Source: Flavobacterium lacus (lineage in GTDB: Bacteria > Bacteroidota > Bacteroidia > Flavobacteriales > Flavobacteriaceae). From it: DNA of 64,000 nucleotides. Below are positions 8,692 through 16,994 of this stretch, one piece after another (position 1 is the stretch's first letter; each line of letters begins with the position of its first letter). The position numbers were made by a program, and so were the translations under genes. The notes under the pieces were generated by a model that saw only the letters and a program-made list of their open reading frames with translations, did no database searches and had not been told where the DNA came from. The DNA is taken from NCBI RefSeq assembly GCF_003268815.1, contig NZ_QLSV01000003.1, positions 186,001-250,000 on the forward strand, in the 5' to 3' direction.

Positions 8692-8699
8692 TAATTTTG
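8692..8699 (+). promoter_or_regulatory. -7 box before the flippase gene
   Basis: TAATTTTG matches TAnnTTTG. An upstream TTG that could be read as a start codon (8697) forms the last three bases of this box, which argues that translation begins downstream, at the TTG at 8730. Confidence 0.45.
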
Positions 8700-8729
8700 C
8701 TTGATTGCAAAATAAATTCAACAACCGCT

Positions 8730-10184
8730 TTGGGACTCTACAAATCACTTTTTAAACAAACCGCCATTTATGGGTTAGCCACTGTGCTTCCCAGAATGTT
8801 GAGTTTTTTGCTGGTTCCGCTTTACACAGATATACTGAACCCCGGTGAATACGGCGAAGTTTCAATTATTTTTTCATGGTTGGTGTTATTTAATGTGATT
8901 TTGGCTTACGGAATGGAAACCTCTTTTTTCCGATTTTACAATTCGCACGACGATAAACGAGCCGTCATCGGAACATCGACAATTTCTATTTTTTGGACAA
9001 CAATTGTATTCTTAATTGGTTCACTTTTATTTCGAAATACATTAGCCAATCTTTCAGGAATTGATGTAGAATATATAACGTATACCATTTGGATTTTGGT
9101 ATTGGATGCATTAGTAATCATTCCGTTTTCAAAACTTAGAGCCTATCAACGCTCAATTGTTTATGCCATTATTAAAATAGGAAATGTCGCTATCAACCTA
9201 GGTTTGAACGTTTTCTTTTTATTGTATTTGCCTAAAATTGCGGCAGCCAATCCGAATAGTTTTTTAGCCAGTTTGTATGTAGAAAACTTTCAAATCGGTT
9301 ATATTTTTGTTGCGAATATTATTGCGAGTTTATTAACCTTGATTGTTCTTTCGCCTAATTATTTTCATATTCAATGGCATTTTGATGCTCAATTGTGGAA
9401 GAAAATGCTTCGTTACGGTTTCCCGATTTTAATTGCCGGATTGGCTTTTTCCATCAACGAGCATTTTGATAAAATTTTACTCGATTGGTTCAATGTAAGT
9501 AAAGCTGAAATTGGTGCTTATTCCGCTTGTTACAAAATCGGTTTGTTCATGGTGCTTTTCAGAACAGCGTATTCATTAGGAATTGAACCATTTTTCTTTA
9601 GCTATGCTAAAAACGAAAACGCTCCGCAAACCTATGCCGATGTCACCAAATATTTTGTGATTTTTGGTTCATTAATTTCATTAACGGTCATTGTATTTGC
9701 CGATATTTTAAAATTATTTTTGATTCCGAATGAAACGTATTGGTCGGCAATGAAAGTCGTTCCGTTGATTGTGTTAGCGAATTTCTTTTTAGGAATTTAC
9801 ACCAACCTTTCCGTTTGGTATAAATTGACTGATCGAACAAAAATGGGAGCATACATTTCAATTGTTGGAGCAATTATTACACTAACAATTAACTTTTTGT
9901 TAATAGAAAAATTCAGCTATATGGGTTCTGCGATTGCAACCATTGCGGCGTATGGCAGTATGATGGCCATTTCCTATTATCTCGGAAATCGTCATTATCC
10001 AATTCCCTATGATAAAAATAAAATTGGTGGTTATCTCGGACTTTCCATCCTGTTTTCTTTCGTGTATTTTTACGGCTTCAGAGAAAACTACTTTGTTGGT
10101 ATTGGATTCTTACTTGTTTTAATTTATTTTGTTTATCGAAATGAGAAAAATACACTTTTACGAATATTAAAAAAATCACCATAA
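8730..10184 (+). CDS. Polysaccharide flippase (Wzx/MATE-like, MOP superfamily)
   Basis: A 484-residue inner-membrane protein with about 12-14 hydrophobic segments, of the polysaccharide biosynthesis/oligosaccharide flippase family that moves lipid-linked sugar units across the membrane. The start chosen is TTG at 8730, giving (M)[19 protein letters not shown], which looks like the usual amphipathic N-terminus of these proteins; the longer reading from 8697 begins inside a -7 box. The C-terminus is basic. It abuts dut (1-base gap) and a sugar nucleotidyltransferase follows, consistent with a surface-polysaccharide role. Confidence 0.88.
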   Translation: MGLYKSLFKQTAIYGLATVLPRMLSFLLVPLYTDILNPGEYGEVSIIFSWLVLFNVILAYGMETSFFRFYNSHDDKRAVIGTSTISIFWTTIVFLIGSLLFRNTLANLSGIDVEYITYTIWILVLDALVIIPFSKLRAYQRSIVYAIIKIGNVAINLGLNVFFLLYLPKIAAANPNSFLASLYVENFQIGYIFVANIIASLLTLIVLSPNYFHIQWHFDAQLWKKMLRYGFPILIAGLAFSINEHFDKILLDWFNVSKAEIGAYSACYKIGLFMVLFRTAYSLGIEPFFFSYAKNENAPQTYADVTKYFVIFGSLISLTVIVFADILKLFLIPNETYWSAMKVVPLIVLANFFLGIYTNLSVWYKLTDRTKMGAYISIVGAIITLTINFLLIEKFSYMGSAIATIAAYGSMMAISYYLGNRHYPIPYDKNKIGGYLGLSILFSFVYFYGFRENYFVGIGFLLVLIYFVYRNEKNTLLRILKKSP

Positions 10185-10185
10185 A

Positions 10186-10620
10186 ATGAACATCAAAATA
10201 ATCAATAAATCACAACATCCCTTACCCAATTACGAAACAATTGCCTCGGCCGGAATGGATCTAAGAGCCAATTTATCTGAACCAACTACCTTAAAATCAT
10301 TAGAACGAACCATTGTTAAAACTGGTTTGTTCATTGAACTACCAATTGGTTACGAAGCGCAAGTTCGCCCTCGTAGCGGATTAGCCGCCAAAAAAGGAAT
10401 CACCGTGTTAAATTCACCCGGAACAGTTGATGCCGATTATCGTGGTGAAATCGGGGTTATTTTAGTAAATTTATCCGCTGAAGAATTTGTCATTGAAAAT
10501 GGGGAACGAATCGCTCAACTCATCATCGCCAAACACGAACGAGCCGAATGGATAGAAGTAGAAGAATTATCTGAAACATCCCGCGGCGAAGGTGGTTTTG
10601 GTAGCACAGGAGTGAAATAG
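10186..10620 (+). CDS. dut: dUTP diphosphatase
   Basis: A 144-residue trimeric dUTPase that hydrolyses dUTP to dUMP and PPi, keeping uracil out of DNA and feeding dTMP synthesis. All five family motifs are visible: AGMDLRA (1), [11 protein letters not shown] (2), [13 protein letters not shown] (3, with the catalytic Asp), RIAQLII (4) and the C-terminal P-loop-like [10 protein letters not shown] (5). It starts 1 base after the flippase stop, an arrangement that suggests co-transcription. Confidence 0.97.
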   Translation: MNIKIINKSQHPLPNYETIASAGMDLRANLSEPTTLKSLERTIVKTGLFIELPIGYEAQVRPRSGLAAKKGITVLNSPGTVDADYRGEIGVILVNLSAEEFVIENGERIAQLIIAKHERAEWIEVEELSETSRGEGGFGSTGVK

Positions 10621-10666
10621 TTGGCAGCACTTCGTTATGAGTGTTTAGCAGAAATATAAATCGAAT

Positions 10667-10716
10667 AAAACCTTTGTGAACTTTGCGAAAAACCTTTGCG
10701 AGCTTTGCGGTTAAAA
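10667..10716 (+). repeat. Dispersed intergenic repeat (CTTTGCG family)
   Basis: The stretch holds repeated words AACCTTTGTGAACTTTGCG and AACCTTTGCGAGCTTTGCGG in tandem-like order just before the nucleotidyltransferase start. It is richer in CTTTGCG than the surrounding DNA and non-coding. It has the look of the short repeats scattered between genes in Flavobacterium chromosomes. Confidence 0.55.
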
Positions 10717-10724
10717 TTAAAAAT

Positions 10725-11735
10725 ATGAAAATAATAGTACCAATGGCCGGTCGCGGCTCACGATTAAGACCACACACACTAACAATTCCAAAGCCATTAA
10801 TTCCAGTGGCCGGAAAACCAATCGTTCACAGATTAGTGGAAGATATAGCCGGAGTTTTAAACCAGCCGATAGATGAGGTCGCTTTTATCATTCACGAAAG
10901 TTTCGGTAAAAAAGTAGAAGAAGAATTAATCGCTATTGCTCAAAAATTAGGTGCAAAAGGAACTATTTATTATCAAAATGAAGCCCTCGGAACAGGTCAT
11001 GCAATCATGTGTGCCAAAGATTCATTAAGCGGACCTGCAGTGATTGCTTATGCCGATACGTTAATTCGTGCCGATTTTGATTTGGATACCTCTGCCGATA
11101 GCGTGATTTGGGTAAAACAAGTGGATCAACCGGAAGCTTTTGGTGTTGTGAATTTGAATGCTGAAGGTGAAATTATCGAATTAGTAGAGAAACCAAAAGA
11201 ATTTGTATCCGATTTAGCAGTCATTGGAATATACTATTTCAAAGATGTTGCCGTTCTTAAAAAGGAATTGCAAGCTGTGCTTGACAATAACATCATTCAT
11301 GGTGGCGAATACCAAATTAATGATGGAATCAAACAAATGATGGCAAAGGGCATGAAATTTGTACCAGGAAAAGTGGATGAATGGATGGATTGTGGAAATA
11401 AAGATGTAACGGTTGATACGAACACAAGAATGCTAGGTTTTTTGCATAATGATGGAGAGAATTTAGTAGCTGGTGATGTTAAGTTACAAAACGCAACGAT
11501 TATTCCTCCTTGTTATATTGGCGAAGATGTGGTTTTGATTAATGCGACTGTTGGCCCAAATGTATCACTGGGAAAGGGATGTCATGTTATTGATTCAACT
11601 ATCAAAAACAGTTTGGTTCAAACTCATGCAAACATTAAGAATGCCAATTTAGACAATGCTATGATTGGAAATCACGCTTCGTTTGACGGCAGATTCACAA
11701 GCATCAGTATTGGTGATTATTCCGTTTTAGAATAA
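10725..11735 (+). CDS. Sugar-phosphate nucleotidyltransferase (RmlA/GlmU-like)
   Basis: A 336-residue NDP-sugar pyrophosphorylase. The start at ATG 10725 gives MKIIVPMAGRGSRLRPHTLT, the standard N-terminus with the GxGxRLRPxT nucleotide-binding loop and PKPLIPVAGKP after it; an upstream TTG extension is only repeat sequence. Residues 1-230 form the Rossmann-like transferase domain; about 250-336 form a left-handed beta-helix of hexapeptide character (for example VKLQNATIIPPCYIGEDV). It probably activates glucose-1-phosphate or an amino sugar for surface polysaccharide; the exact nucleotide and sugar are not readable. Confidence 0.9.
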   Translation: MKIIVPMAGRGSRLRPHTLTIPKPLIPVAGKPIVHRLVEDIAGVLNQPIDEVAFIIHESFGKKVEEELIAIAQKLGAKGTIYYQNEALGTGHAIMCAKDSLSGPAVIAYADTLIRADFDLDTSADSVIWVKQVDQPEAFGVVNLNAEGEIIELVEKPKEFVSDLAVIGIYYFKDVAVLKKELQAVLDNNIIHGGEYQINDGIKQMMAKGMKFVPGKVDEWMDCGNKDVTVDTNTRMLGFLHNDGENLVAGDVKLQNATIIPPCYIGEDVVLINATVGPNVSLGKGCHVIDSTIKNSLVQTHANIKNANLDNAMIGNHASFDGRFTSISIGDYSVLE

Positions 11736-11751
11736 AAAATTAAAGATAATG

Positions 11752-11791
11752 CTCGCTCCCCTCTCCAAGGGAGAGGGGCTGGGGGTGAGGT
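11752..11791 (+). repeat. GC-rich palindromic repeat upstream of the TPR gene
   Basis: The core CCCCTCTCC (11758-11766) and GGAGAGGGG (11770-11778) form a perfect 9-bp stem with a 3-nt loop, and the flanks CTCGCTCC and GGGGGTGAGG pair imperfectly. The element is strikingly GC-rich in an A/T-rich chromosome and ends 3 bases before the ATG at 11795, so it occupies the ribosome-binding region. Confidence 0.75.
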
Positions 11792-11794
11792 AAA

Positions 11795-13144
11795 ATGATA
11801 AAAAGCAAATTATATTCTCTAATTTTCCTTGGAATTCTCTTCCAATCCATAACTGCATTCTCCCAAGTAGAACCGGAAGATATTGCATTGGAAACGGATG
11901 AATTTCAAGTGGCTTTCTACGAATCATTACGTGAAAAAGGCATTGAAAATTATGACAAAGCAGTAACCGCTTTGCAAAAATGCTTAGCATTAGAACCCAA
12001 TAATCCGGTAGTTCATTTTGAGTTAGGAAAAAACTATCTCTATCAAAAAGATTACAAAAACGCGAACGACAGTTTTGAAAAAGCCACGCAACTTGATCCC
12101 AAAAACCGTTGGTGCTGGGTGGGTTTATATGACGTTTCGTATGCAACTCGCGATTATAAAAATGCGATTGTAATCATGAAAAAGCTCATCGAATTCAAAA
12201 AGGAATACAAAGAAGATTTAGTTTCGTTGTACATGTTTACGCAGCAATACGATGAAGCTCTTACATTAATTGATGAGTTGACTAAAACCGTTGGTAAAAC
12301 GGAGATTAGAGAGCAATTTCGCAGCCAAATCATGTCAACGACTCGATACCAAGGTCAGGAAACGGAAAAGTTACTGCAAGCCATTAAAAACAATCCGAAA
12401 GTAGAAGACAATTATGTGGCGTTGATTTATTTGTATTCGGAAAAAGATGAAGAAGAAAAAGCGTTGGAAATTGCGAAAATGTTGGAAAAAGAAATTCCGA
12501 ATTCCGATTGGGCACAAGTGAGCTTATTCAAATTTAATATCGATAAAAACGATGGAAAAAATGCAGCTTCGGCAATGCATAAAATTCTAAAAAGCCCAAA
12601 AATTGATCGAAAAATAAAACACCGGGTTTTTAATGAGTTTTTAATTTTTACAAAAAATAATCCCTCTTTTTCATCCGATTTAGAAAGTGCAATTACTTAT
12701 TTTAATGATGATCGAGAAGTAAAAGTAGCTAAAGAAGTCGGTAAATTCTATCAACAAAAAAGTGATTGGGCAAATGCTGTGAAATATTATGAAATGTATG
12801 CCAAATCAAATCCGGATGATATAGAAAATGTGCTTTTACTGTTTAATGCTTATGCAGAAAATAATCAGTTTGAAATATTAGCCCAAAAAGCCGAAGAAAA
12901 AATTGATTTGTATCCGCTTCAACCTGATTTTTATTATTATGCCGGTCTGGCCTATAATCAGTTGATGAACTTCAAAAAAGCAAAAGACTTATTAGAATCT
13001 GGAGTTGATTATATTGTTGATAATAAAACCTTAGAAGCTAATTTTTATATTCAATTAGGAGAAGCATATAATGGACTTGGCGATAACAAGAAAAAAGAAA
13101 CTTATTTTATAAAAGCCGAAAAATTAATAAAAGGAATTAACTAA
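11795..13144 (+). CDS. TPR repeat protein, exported
   Basis: A 449-residue protein with a signal peptide (about residues 1-23, ending AFSQ) and a series of tetratricopeptide repeats through its whole length (for example YDKAVTALQKCLALEPNNPV and YKNANDSFEKATQLDPKNRW), folding as an alpha-solenoid for protein binding in the periplasm. It overlaps the DUF4292 lipoprotein gene by one base (TAATG) and is followed by the EnvC-like gene, so a role in envelope assembly or cell division is likely by context. There is no enzymatic motif. A GC-rich hairpin lies at its ribosome-binding site. Confidence 0.85.
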   Translation: MIKSKLYSLIFLGILFQSITAFSQVEPEDIALETDEFQVAFYESLREKGIENYDKAVTALQKCLALEPNNPVVHFELGKNYLYQKDYKNANDSFEKATQLDPKNRWCWVGLYDVSYATRDYKNAIVIMKKLIEFKKEYKEDLVSLYMFTQQYDEALTLIDELTKTVGKTEIREQFRSQIMSTTRYQGQETEKLLQAIKNNPKVEDNYVALIYLYSEKDEEEKALEIAKMLEKEIPNSDWAQVSLFKFNIDKNDGKNAASAMHKILKSPKIDRKIKHRVFNEFLIFTKNNPSFSSDLESAITYFNDDREVKVAKEVGKFYQQKSDWANAVKYYEMYAKSNPDDIENVLLLFNAYAENNQFEILAQKAEEKIDLYPLQPDFYYYAGLAYNQLMNFKKAKDLLESGVDYIVDNKTLEANFYIQLGEAYNGLGDNKKKETYFIKAEKLIKGIN

Positions 13145-13917
13145 TGAAACAACTTCTATACGCCATTATTCTTGTTTTTATGCTAGCGGGATGCAAAGCC
13201 AAAAAAGGACTCTCGGAGGGGAAAGCTTCGGAAGATTTAGCGACCAAAAAAATCATTGAAAATCATTATGATGTTAAGAAAAATTTTTCAACCGCCTACA
13301 TCAGAGCAAATGCGAAATACAAAGACAAGGATCAATCGTTGAGTTTTTCGGCAGAAATTCGAATTCAAAAAGATGAAATGATTTTAGTGAGTATACGTTT
13401 TTTGGGAATAACGATGGCCAAAGGTGTAATAACGCCTACAGAAGTAAAATACTATGAAAAAACCGGGAACAAGTTTTTTGAAGGCGATTACACAACCTTG
13501 AGCAATTGGCTCGGAAGTGATTTAGATTTTTATAAAGTGCAAAACATGCTTATTGGTCAAGCAATGGATGATTTGCGAAAAGGAAACTATTCAAACACCA
13601 TTGAAGATAGACTATACAAACTGAAAGACATTAGCGATAAAAAAAATGCAAAATCATTTTATTTTGAAGCAGCTAATTTTTTGATAAAAAGACAAGAAAT
13701 AGAACAAGCAGCCAAGAACAGAAAGTTGAACGTTTTTTACCCCAATCATAAAGAATACAAAGAAGCCATTTTGCCATTAAGCATTCTTATCGAGGCTATA
13801 CATGAAAATGACAAAAACACTATTTCGCTAGATTATAATTCGGTTACGTTTAATGAACAGTTATCTTTTCCATACAGTGTGCCTAGTGGTTACGAACAAA
13901 TATTTATAGAAAATTAA
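13144..13917 (+). CDS. DUF4292 family lipoprotein
   Basis: A 257-residue lipoprotein (lipobox LAGC, Cys at residue 17). The mature part has the DUF4292 pattern: an early FSTAYIRANAKYKDKDQSLS strand set, then ILVSIRFLGITMAKGVITP and YYEKTGNKFFEGDYTTLSNW, resembling outer-membrane LolB/LolA-like half-barrels that bind lipid. It sits between a periplasmic TPR protein and an EnvC-like factor, an arrangement I recall as conserved in flavobacteria. An outer-membrane assembly role is inferred, not shown. Confidence 0.82.
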   Translation: MKQLLYAIILVFMLAGCKAKKGLSEGKASEDLATKKIIENHYDVKKNFSTAYIRANAKYKDKDQSLSFSAEIRIQKDEMILVSIRFLGITMAKGVITPTEVKYYEKTGNKFFEGDYTTLSNWLGSDLDFYKVQNMLIGQAMDDLRKGNYSNTIEDRLYKLKDISDKKNAKSFYFEAANFLIKRQEIEQAAKNRKLNVFYPNHKEYKEAILPLSILIEAIHENDKNTISLDYNSVTFNEQLSFPYSVPSGYEQIFIEN

Positions 13918-13927
13918 AGCTCCAAAC

Positions 13928-15166
13928 ATGATAAAGTCGGTATTGACATTTTTGCTTATTCTTTCATCGATGTTTCTCTTTGCCCAATCGGATGCGCAAA
14001 AGAAGCTGGAAAAGCGTAAGGAACAATTGTTGGAAGAAATCAGAGTGAATGAACGTATACTTCAGGAGAATAAGAAAAAAGAAAAGTCTGTTGTAAACGT
14101 GATTCAACAACAAAAAGCAAAAATTGATTTGCGTGAAAAACTCATTCAAACCAATGAAAAGCAAGCAAAATTGCTCAACGATGATATTTATACCAATCAA
14201 ATAAAAATTAATAAACTAAAACGGGAGTTAGAAGTTCTCAAGGAAGATTATGCCAACATGATTGTAAAGTCATACAAAAGCCGTTCTGAACGAAGCAGGG
14301 CTATGTTTCTACTGTCTTCAGAAAATTTTACGCAAGCCTACAAACGAGTTCAATACATGAAGCAATATGCTGATTATAGAAAAACGCAAGGCGATGAAAT
14401 TAATGTAAAATCTGCCGAATTAGAAGTTTATAACGTAAAATTATCAGCTCTTAAAACCGAAAAAGAAAAGATTATTCAAGCACAAGAAAAAGAGAAACTG
14501 GTACTTGTTCAAGAAAAACAAGAGCAAGAAAAACTGGTAAAATCCATCAAAAAAGATCAGAAAAAAATTGTTGCAGAGATAAAGAAAAAGCAACAAGAAG
14601 CTAAAGATATTGATAAGAAAATTCAAAAAGCGATTCGCGATGCAATTGCGGCCGAGAATAAAAAAACAGCCAAAAAAACAGGAACCAAAACCACTTCAAC
14701 AGGTTCGTCACCCTCAAAAATTGTGTTAACTGCCGAAGGAAAGATAGAGTCGGACAATTTCAAATCAAACAGGGGTAAGTTACCCTGGCCTGTAGAAAAA
14801 GGATTTGTCTCTTTAAAATTTGGAGACCAACCACATCCAGTTCAACCTACTTTAATAATTCATAGTAACGGTGTCGAAATTACTACAGAATCAGGTTCGT
14901 CGGCACGATCTGTTTTTGCTGGAGAAGTAATGTTAATTCAAGTTTTATCACCTATAAACAAAGCGGTATACATTAAACACGGTGATTTTATAACGGTTTA
15001 TCAAAATTTAAGTACAGTTTCTGTAAACAAAGGTGATAAAGTAGGTTTAAAACAAGCTATTGGAAGAATCAGAACCAACGAATCAACGGGAAAAACAGCA
15101 ATTAAATTCTCTGTTCTTCAAAACGATTCGTTCTTAAATCCGCAAAGCTGGTTGTATAATATGTAA
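13928..15166 (+). CDS. EnvC-like murein hydrolase activator (coiled coil plus degenerate LytM)
   Basis: A 412-residue exported protein: signal peptide (1-19, ending FAQ), a long coiled coil (about 20-240, rich in K/E/Q) and a C-terminal LytM/M23 fold (about 290-410). The zinc ligands of active M23 enzymes are missing: the usual HxGxD segment reads IIHSNGVEI and the second metal motif reads YIKHGDFITVYQNL with no HxH. It is therefore expected to activate amidases during division rather than cut peptidoglycan itself, as EnvC does. It ends at a strong bidirectional terminator. Confidence 0.88.
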   Translation: MIKSVLTFLLILSSMFLFAQSDAQKKLEKRKEQLLEEIRVNERILQENKKKEKSVVNVIQQQKAKIDLREKLIQTNEKQAKLLNDDIYTNQIKINKLKRELEVLKEDYANMIVKSYKSRSERSRAMFLLSSENFTQAYKRVQYMKQYADYRKTQGDEINVKSAELEVYNVKLSALKTEKEKIIQAQEKEKLVLVQEKQEQEKLVKSIKKDQKKIVAEIKKKQQEAKDIDKKIQKAIRDAIAAENKKTAKKTGTKTTSTGSSPSKIVLTAEGKIESDNFKSNRGKLPWPVEKGFVSLKFGDQPHPVQPTLIIHSNGVEITTESGSSARSVFAGEVMLIQVLSPINKAVYIKHGDFITVYQNLSTVSVNKGDKVGLKQAIGRIRTNESTGKTAIKFSVLQNDSFLNPQSWLYNM

Positions 15167-15167
15167 T

Positions 15168-15205
15168 AAAAAAGCCTGAAAATTTTAAACTTTCAGGCTT
15201 TTTTT
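15168..15205. terminator. Bidirectional terminator between envC-like gene and thioesterase
   Basis: AAGCCTGAAA (15172-15181) pairs with TTTCAGGCTT (15191-15200), flanked by an A-run on the left and a T-run on the right. It serves the two convergent genes at 13928 and 15208. Confidence 0.85.
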
Positions 15206-15207
15206 AT

Positions 15208-15717
15208 TTAAACAAATAACGCTTTTAATTCCGTTGCATCATGCGGTTTCATTTTTCCTGCTAACACTAAACTTAATTGTTTTCTTCGTAAAGCGGCATC
15301 AAATCGTTGCTTTTCTAATTCCGTTTGCGGTTCAATTTGCGGAACCGGAACCGGATTTCCTGTTTCATCTACCGCAACAAAAGTGTAGATTGCTTCGTTT
15401 GCTTTGGTTTTATTGCCCGATTCACGGTCTTCAATCCAAACATCAATATAAATTTCCATCGACGTGTTAAACGCTCTGGAAACTTTAGATTCAACCGTAA
15501 CAACACTTCCTAACGGAATTGCTTTGTTGAAAGCAACATGATTTACCGAAGCTGTTACACAAATTCTCCTGGAATGACGCCTTGCCGAAATACTAGCTGC
15601 TCTGTCCATTCTGGCGAGTAATTCTCCACCAAAAAGATTATTCAACGGATTGGTTTCACCAGGCAAAACAACGTCGGTTAACGTAGTAATAGAATCAGAT
15701 GGATGTTTTACTTGCAT
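15208..15717 (-). CDS. Acyl-CoA thioesterase (hotdog fold, YciA/BFIT-like)
   Basis: A 169-residue single-hotdog thioesterase that hydrolyses acyl-CoA to free fatty acid and CoA. The conserved pattern NPLNNLFGGELLARMDRAA contains the Asn and the Asp of the active helix, followed by VNHVAFNKAIPLGSVVTVES. The start at 15717 (MQVKHPSDS) is preferred; the longer reading adds 24 residues of unconserved sequence. It is likely cytosolic and multimeric. It stands alone, convergent with the EnvC-like gene. Confidence 0.9.
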   Translation of the reverse strand: MQVKHPSDSITTLTDVVLPGETNPLNNLFGGELLARMDRAASISARRHSRRICVTASVNHVAFNKAIPLGSVVTVESKVSRAFNTSMEIYIDVWIEDRESGNKTKANEAIYTFVAVDETGNPVPVPQIEPQTELEKQRFDAALRRKQLSLVLAGKMKPHDATELKALFV

Positions 15718-15774
15718 TTTATTTTTTTTGCAAAGGTAGAAAAACAACACCGATTCTTTTGGCGTTACAACAAA

Positions 15775-15799
15775 TAAAAAAAGCCTCACAAAGAAGCTT
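15775..15799 (-). terminator. Terminator after the SPOR-domain gene
   Basis: On the minus strand AAGCTTC and GAGGCTT (one G-U pair) enclose a 5-base loop and are followed by a run of T, 26 bases past the end of the SPOR-domain gene. Confidence 0.65.
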
Positions 15800-15825
15800 T
15801 AATCAAGATTGTAGGGCAAAGGGGT

Positions 15826-16779
15826 TTATTGTTTCAGTTCTAGAACTAACATCCAGGCATCTTTATTATGTGATTGTTTAATCAATTTTAAAGCAGCTTG
15901 AGCTTCTTCCATCGATGAATAACTTCCATAAAGCACTGGGTGTAAACCGTATTTATTAGGGTTGATTTTTTTGGCTTTATAACCCAAATCTTTTAAAGAT
16001 TGTAAAGCTCGTTCCGCATTTCGCTCCTCTTTAAAAGCTCCGGCTACTAGGTGATAATTAAAAGAATCATTGATTTCTTCTTCTACGTTCATTGATACAG
16101 ACGGAATGGGACTTTCGATAAAAAAAGTCGCTTGTTGAATTTTATCTTCTACTTTTTGTTGAACATTTTTTTCTACAAGCAATAGTTCAGCATCCATTTT
16201 CTTTTGATACCATTGGTTGCCAAAATAGGCTGACATGCCAAGTCCAATAGCAAAAATGGCAGCATATTTTACCCAAGAATTAGATTTGTTTCTTTTTTCC
16301 GGCGTAAATTGAATAGGGGCTTTTTCTTCCAATTGCTCCACTTCTTTTTTAAAGGATTCACGTTTAATTTGTGGTGAAACAAATGAAGTAAGACCAAAAG
16401 AATGAGTAGAATAATTTAAACTGTCTATTGGTTCAAAAACCAAATTACTCTCATTGTTCAAAGAAAGTTTTCCAATATTTTTAAGTATGATAGAGTCACT
16501 TTTTTGAATGGTATATTTCCAAGAGGTTACTTCTTCTTCAATTAAAGAAATAGCTTTTTCGTACTCAATTTTCTCGGAAAGAGCAATGTGATTAGCCAAA
16601 AGACCGTCATTATTCTTTAAATGAAAATTAAAAGAAAGTACTTTTTTGGGCGGATAAAACGTATGGGTGTCTTCCGAAAGTCCGGCAGATCGGTTTTCAG
16701 TTAAAAACGCTCCAAAACCTGGAACGGTAACACATTGGTACCGATACAGTAATTGGGATATATATTGCTCCATTCTCAT
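15826..16779 (-). CDS. HU-CCDC81 and SPOR domain protein
   Basis: A 317-residue protein. Residues 1-125 look like the two HU-CCDC81-type modules found in Bacteroidota (YISQLLYRYQCVTVPGFGAF and later ILKNIGKLSLNNESNLVFEP). A single membrane segment lies at about 171-188 (VKYAAIFAIGLGMSAYFGNQ). A SPOR domain occupies about 238-317 (YHLVAGAFKEERNAERALQS), the fold that binds denuded glycan at division sites. The layout is cytoplasmic DNA/protein-binding part, one membrane pass, periplasmic SPOR, so it may link the division site to a cytoplasmic partner. ATG codons at 16779 and 16773 are both possible starts. Confidence 0.88.
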   Translation of the reverse strand: MRMEQYISQLLYRYQCVTVPGFGAFLTENRSAGLSEDTHTFYPPKKVLSFNFHLKNNDGLLANHIALSEKIEYEKAISLIEEEVTSWKYTIQKSDSIILKNIGKLSLNNESNLVFEPIDSLNYSTHSFGLTSFVSPQIKRESFKKEVEQLEEKAPIQFTPEKRNKSNSWVKYAAIFAIGLGMSAYFGNQWYQKKMDAELLLVEKNVQQKVEDKIQQATFFIESPIPSVSMNVEEEINDSFNYHLVAGAFKEERNAERALQSLKDLGYKAKKINPNKYGLHPVLYGSYSSMEEAQAALKLIKQSHNKDAWMLVLELKQ

Positions 16780-16994
16780 AGCAACAAAGGAAAAATATTC
16801 AACCGCCGAATCAAAATTTTATCCACAAATTTTATTAACAATTTAGAGCGAATTGATAACTATATAGGCATCATTGAATTAGATTTCCTACATACTTTTC
16901 TACAGCAATCCAAATTTAGTTTTTTAGTAATTTTATGGTCAAAAATTTTTAAGAAATAGAAAAAAGATGTTTCTTTGAATTTCAATTATACGCC

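Noticed and set aside
15234..15513. Open frames on the + strand over the thioesterase gene
   Set aside because: They are shadows of the minus-strand gene, with no start signal and unnatural composition.
16819..16827. TTATCCACA, a perfect DnaA-box sequence upstream of dprA
   Set aside because: A single 9-mer with no second box, no dnaA, dnaN or AT-rich unwinding array nearby; one match in 64 kb is expected by chance, so it is not called an origin.
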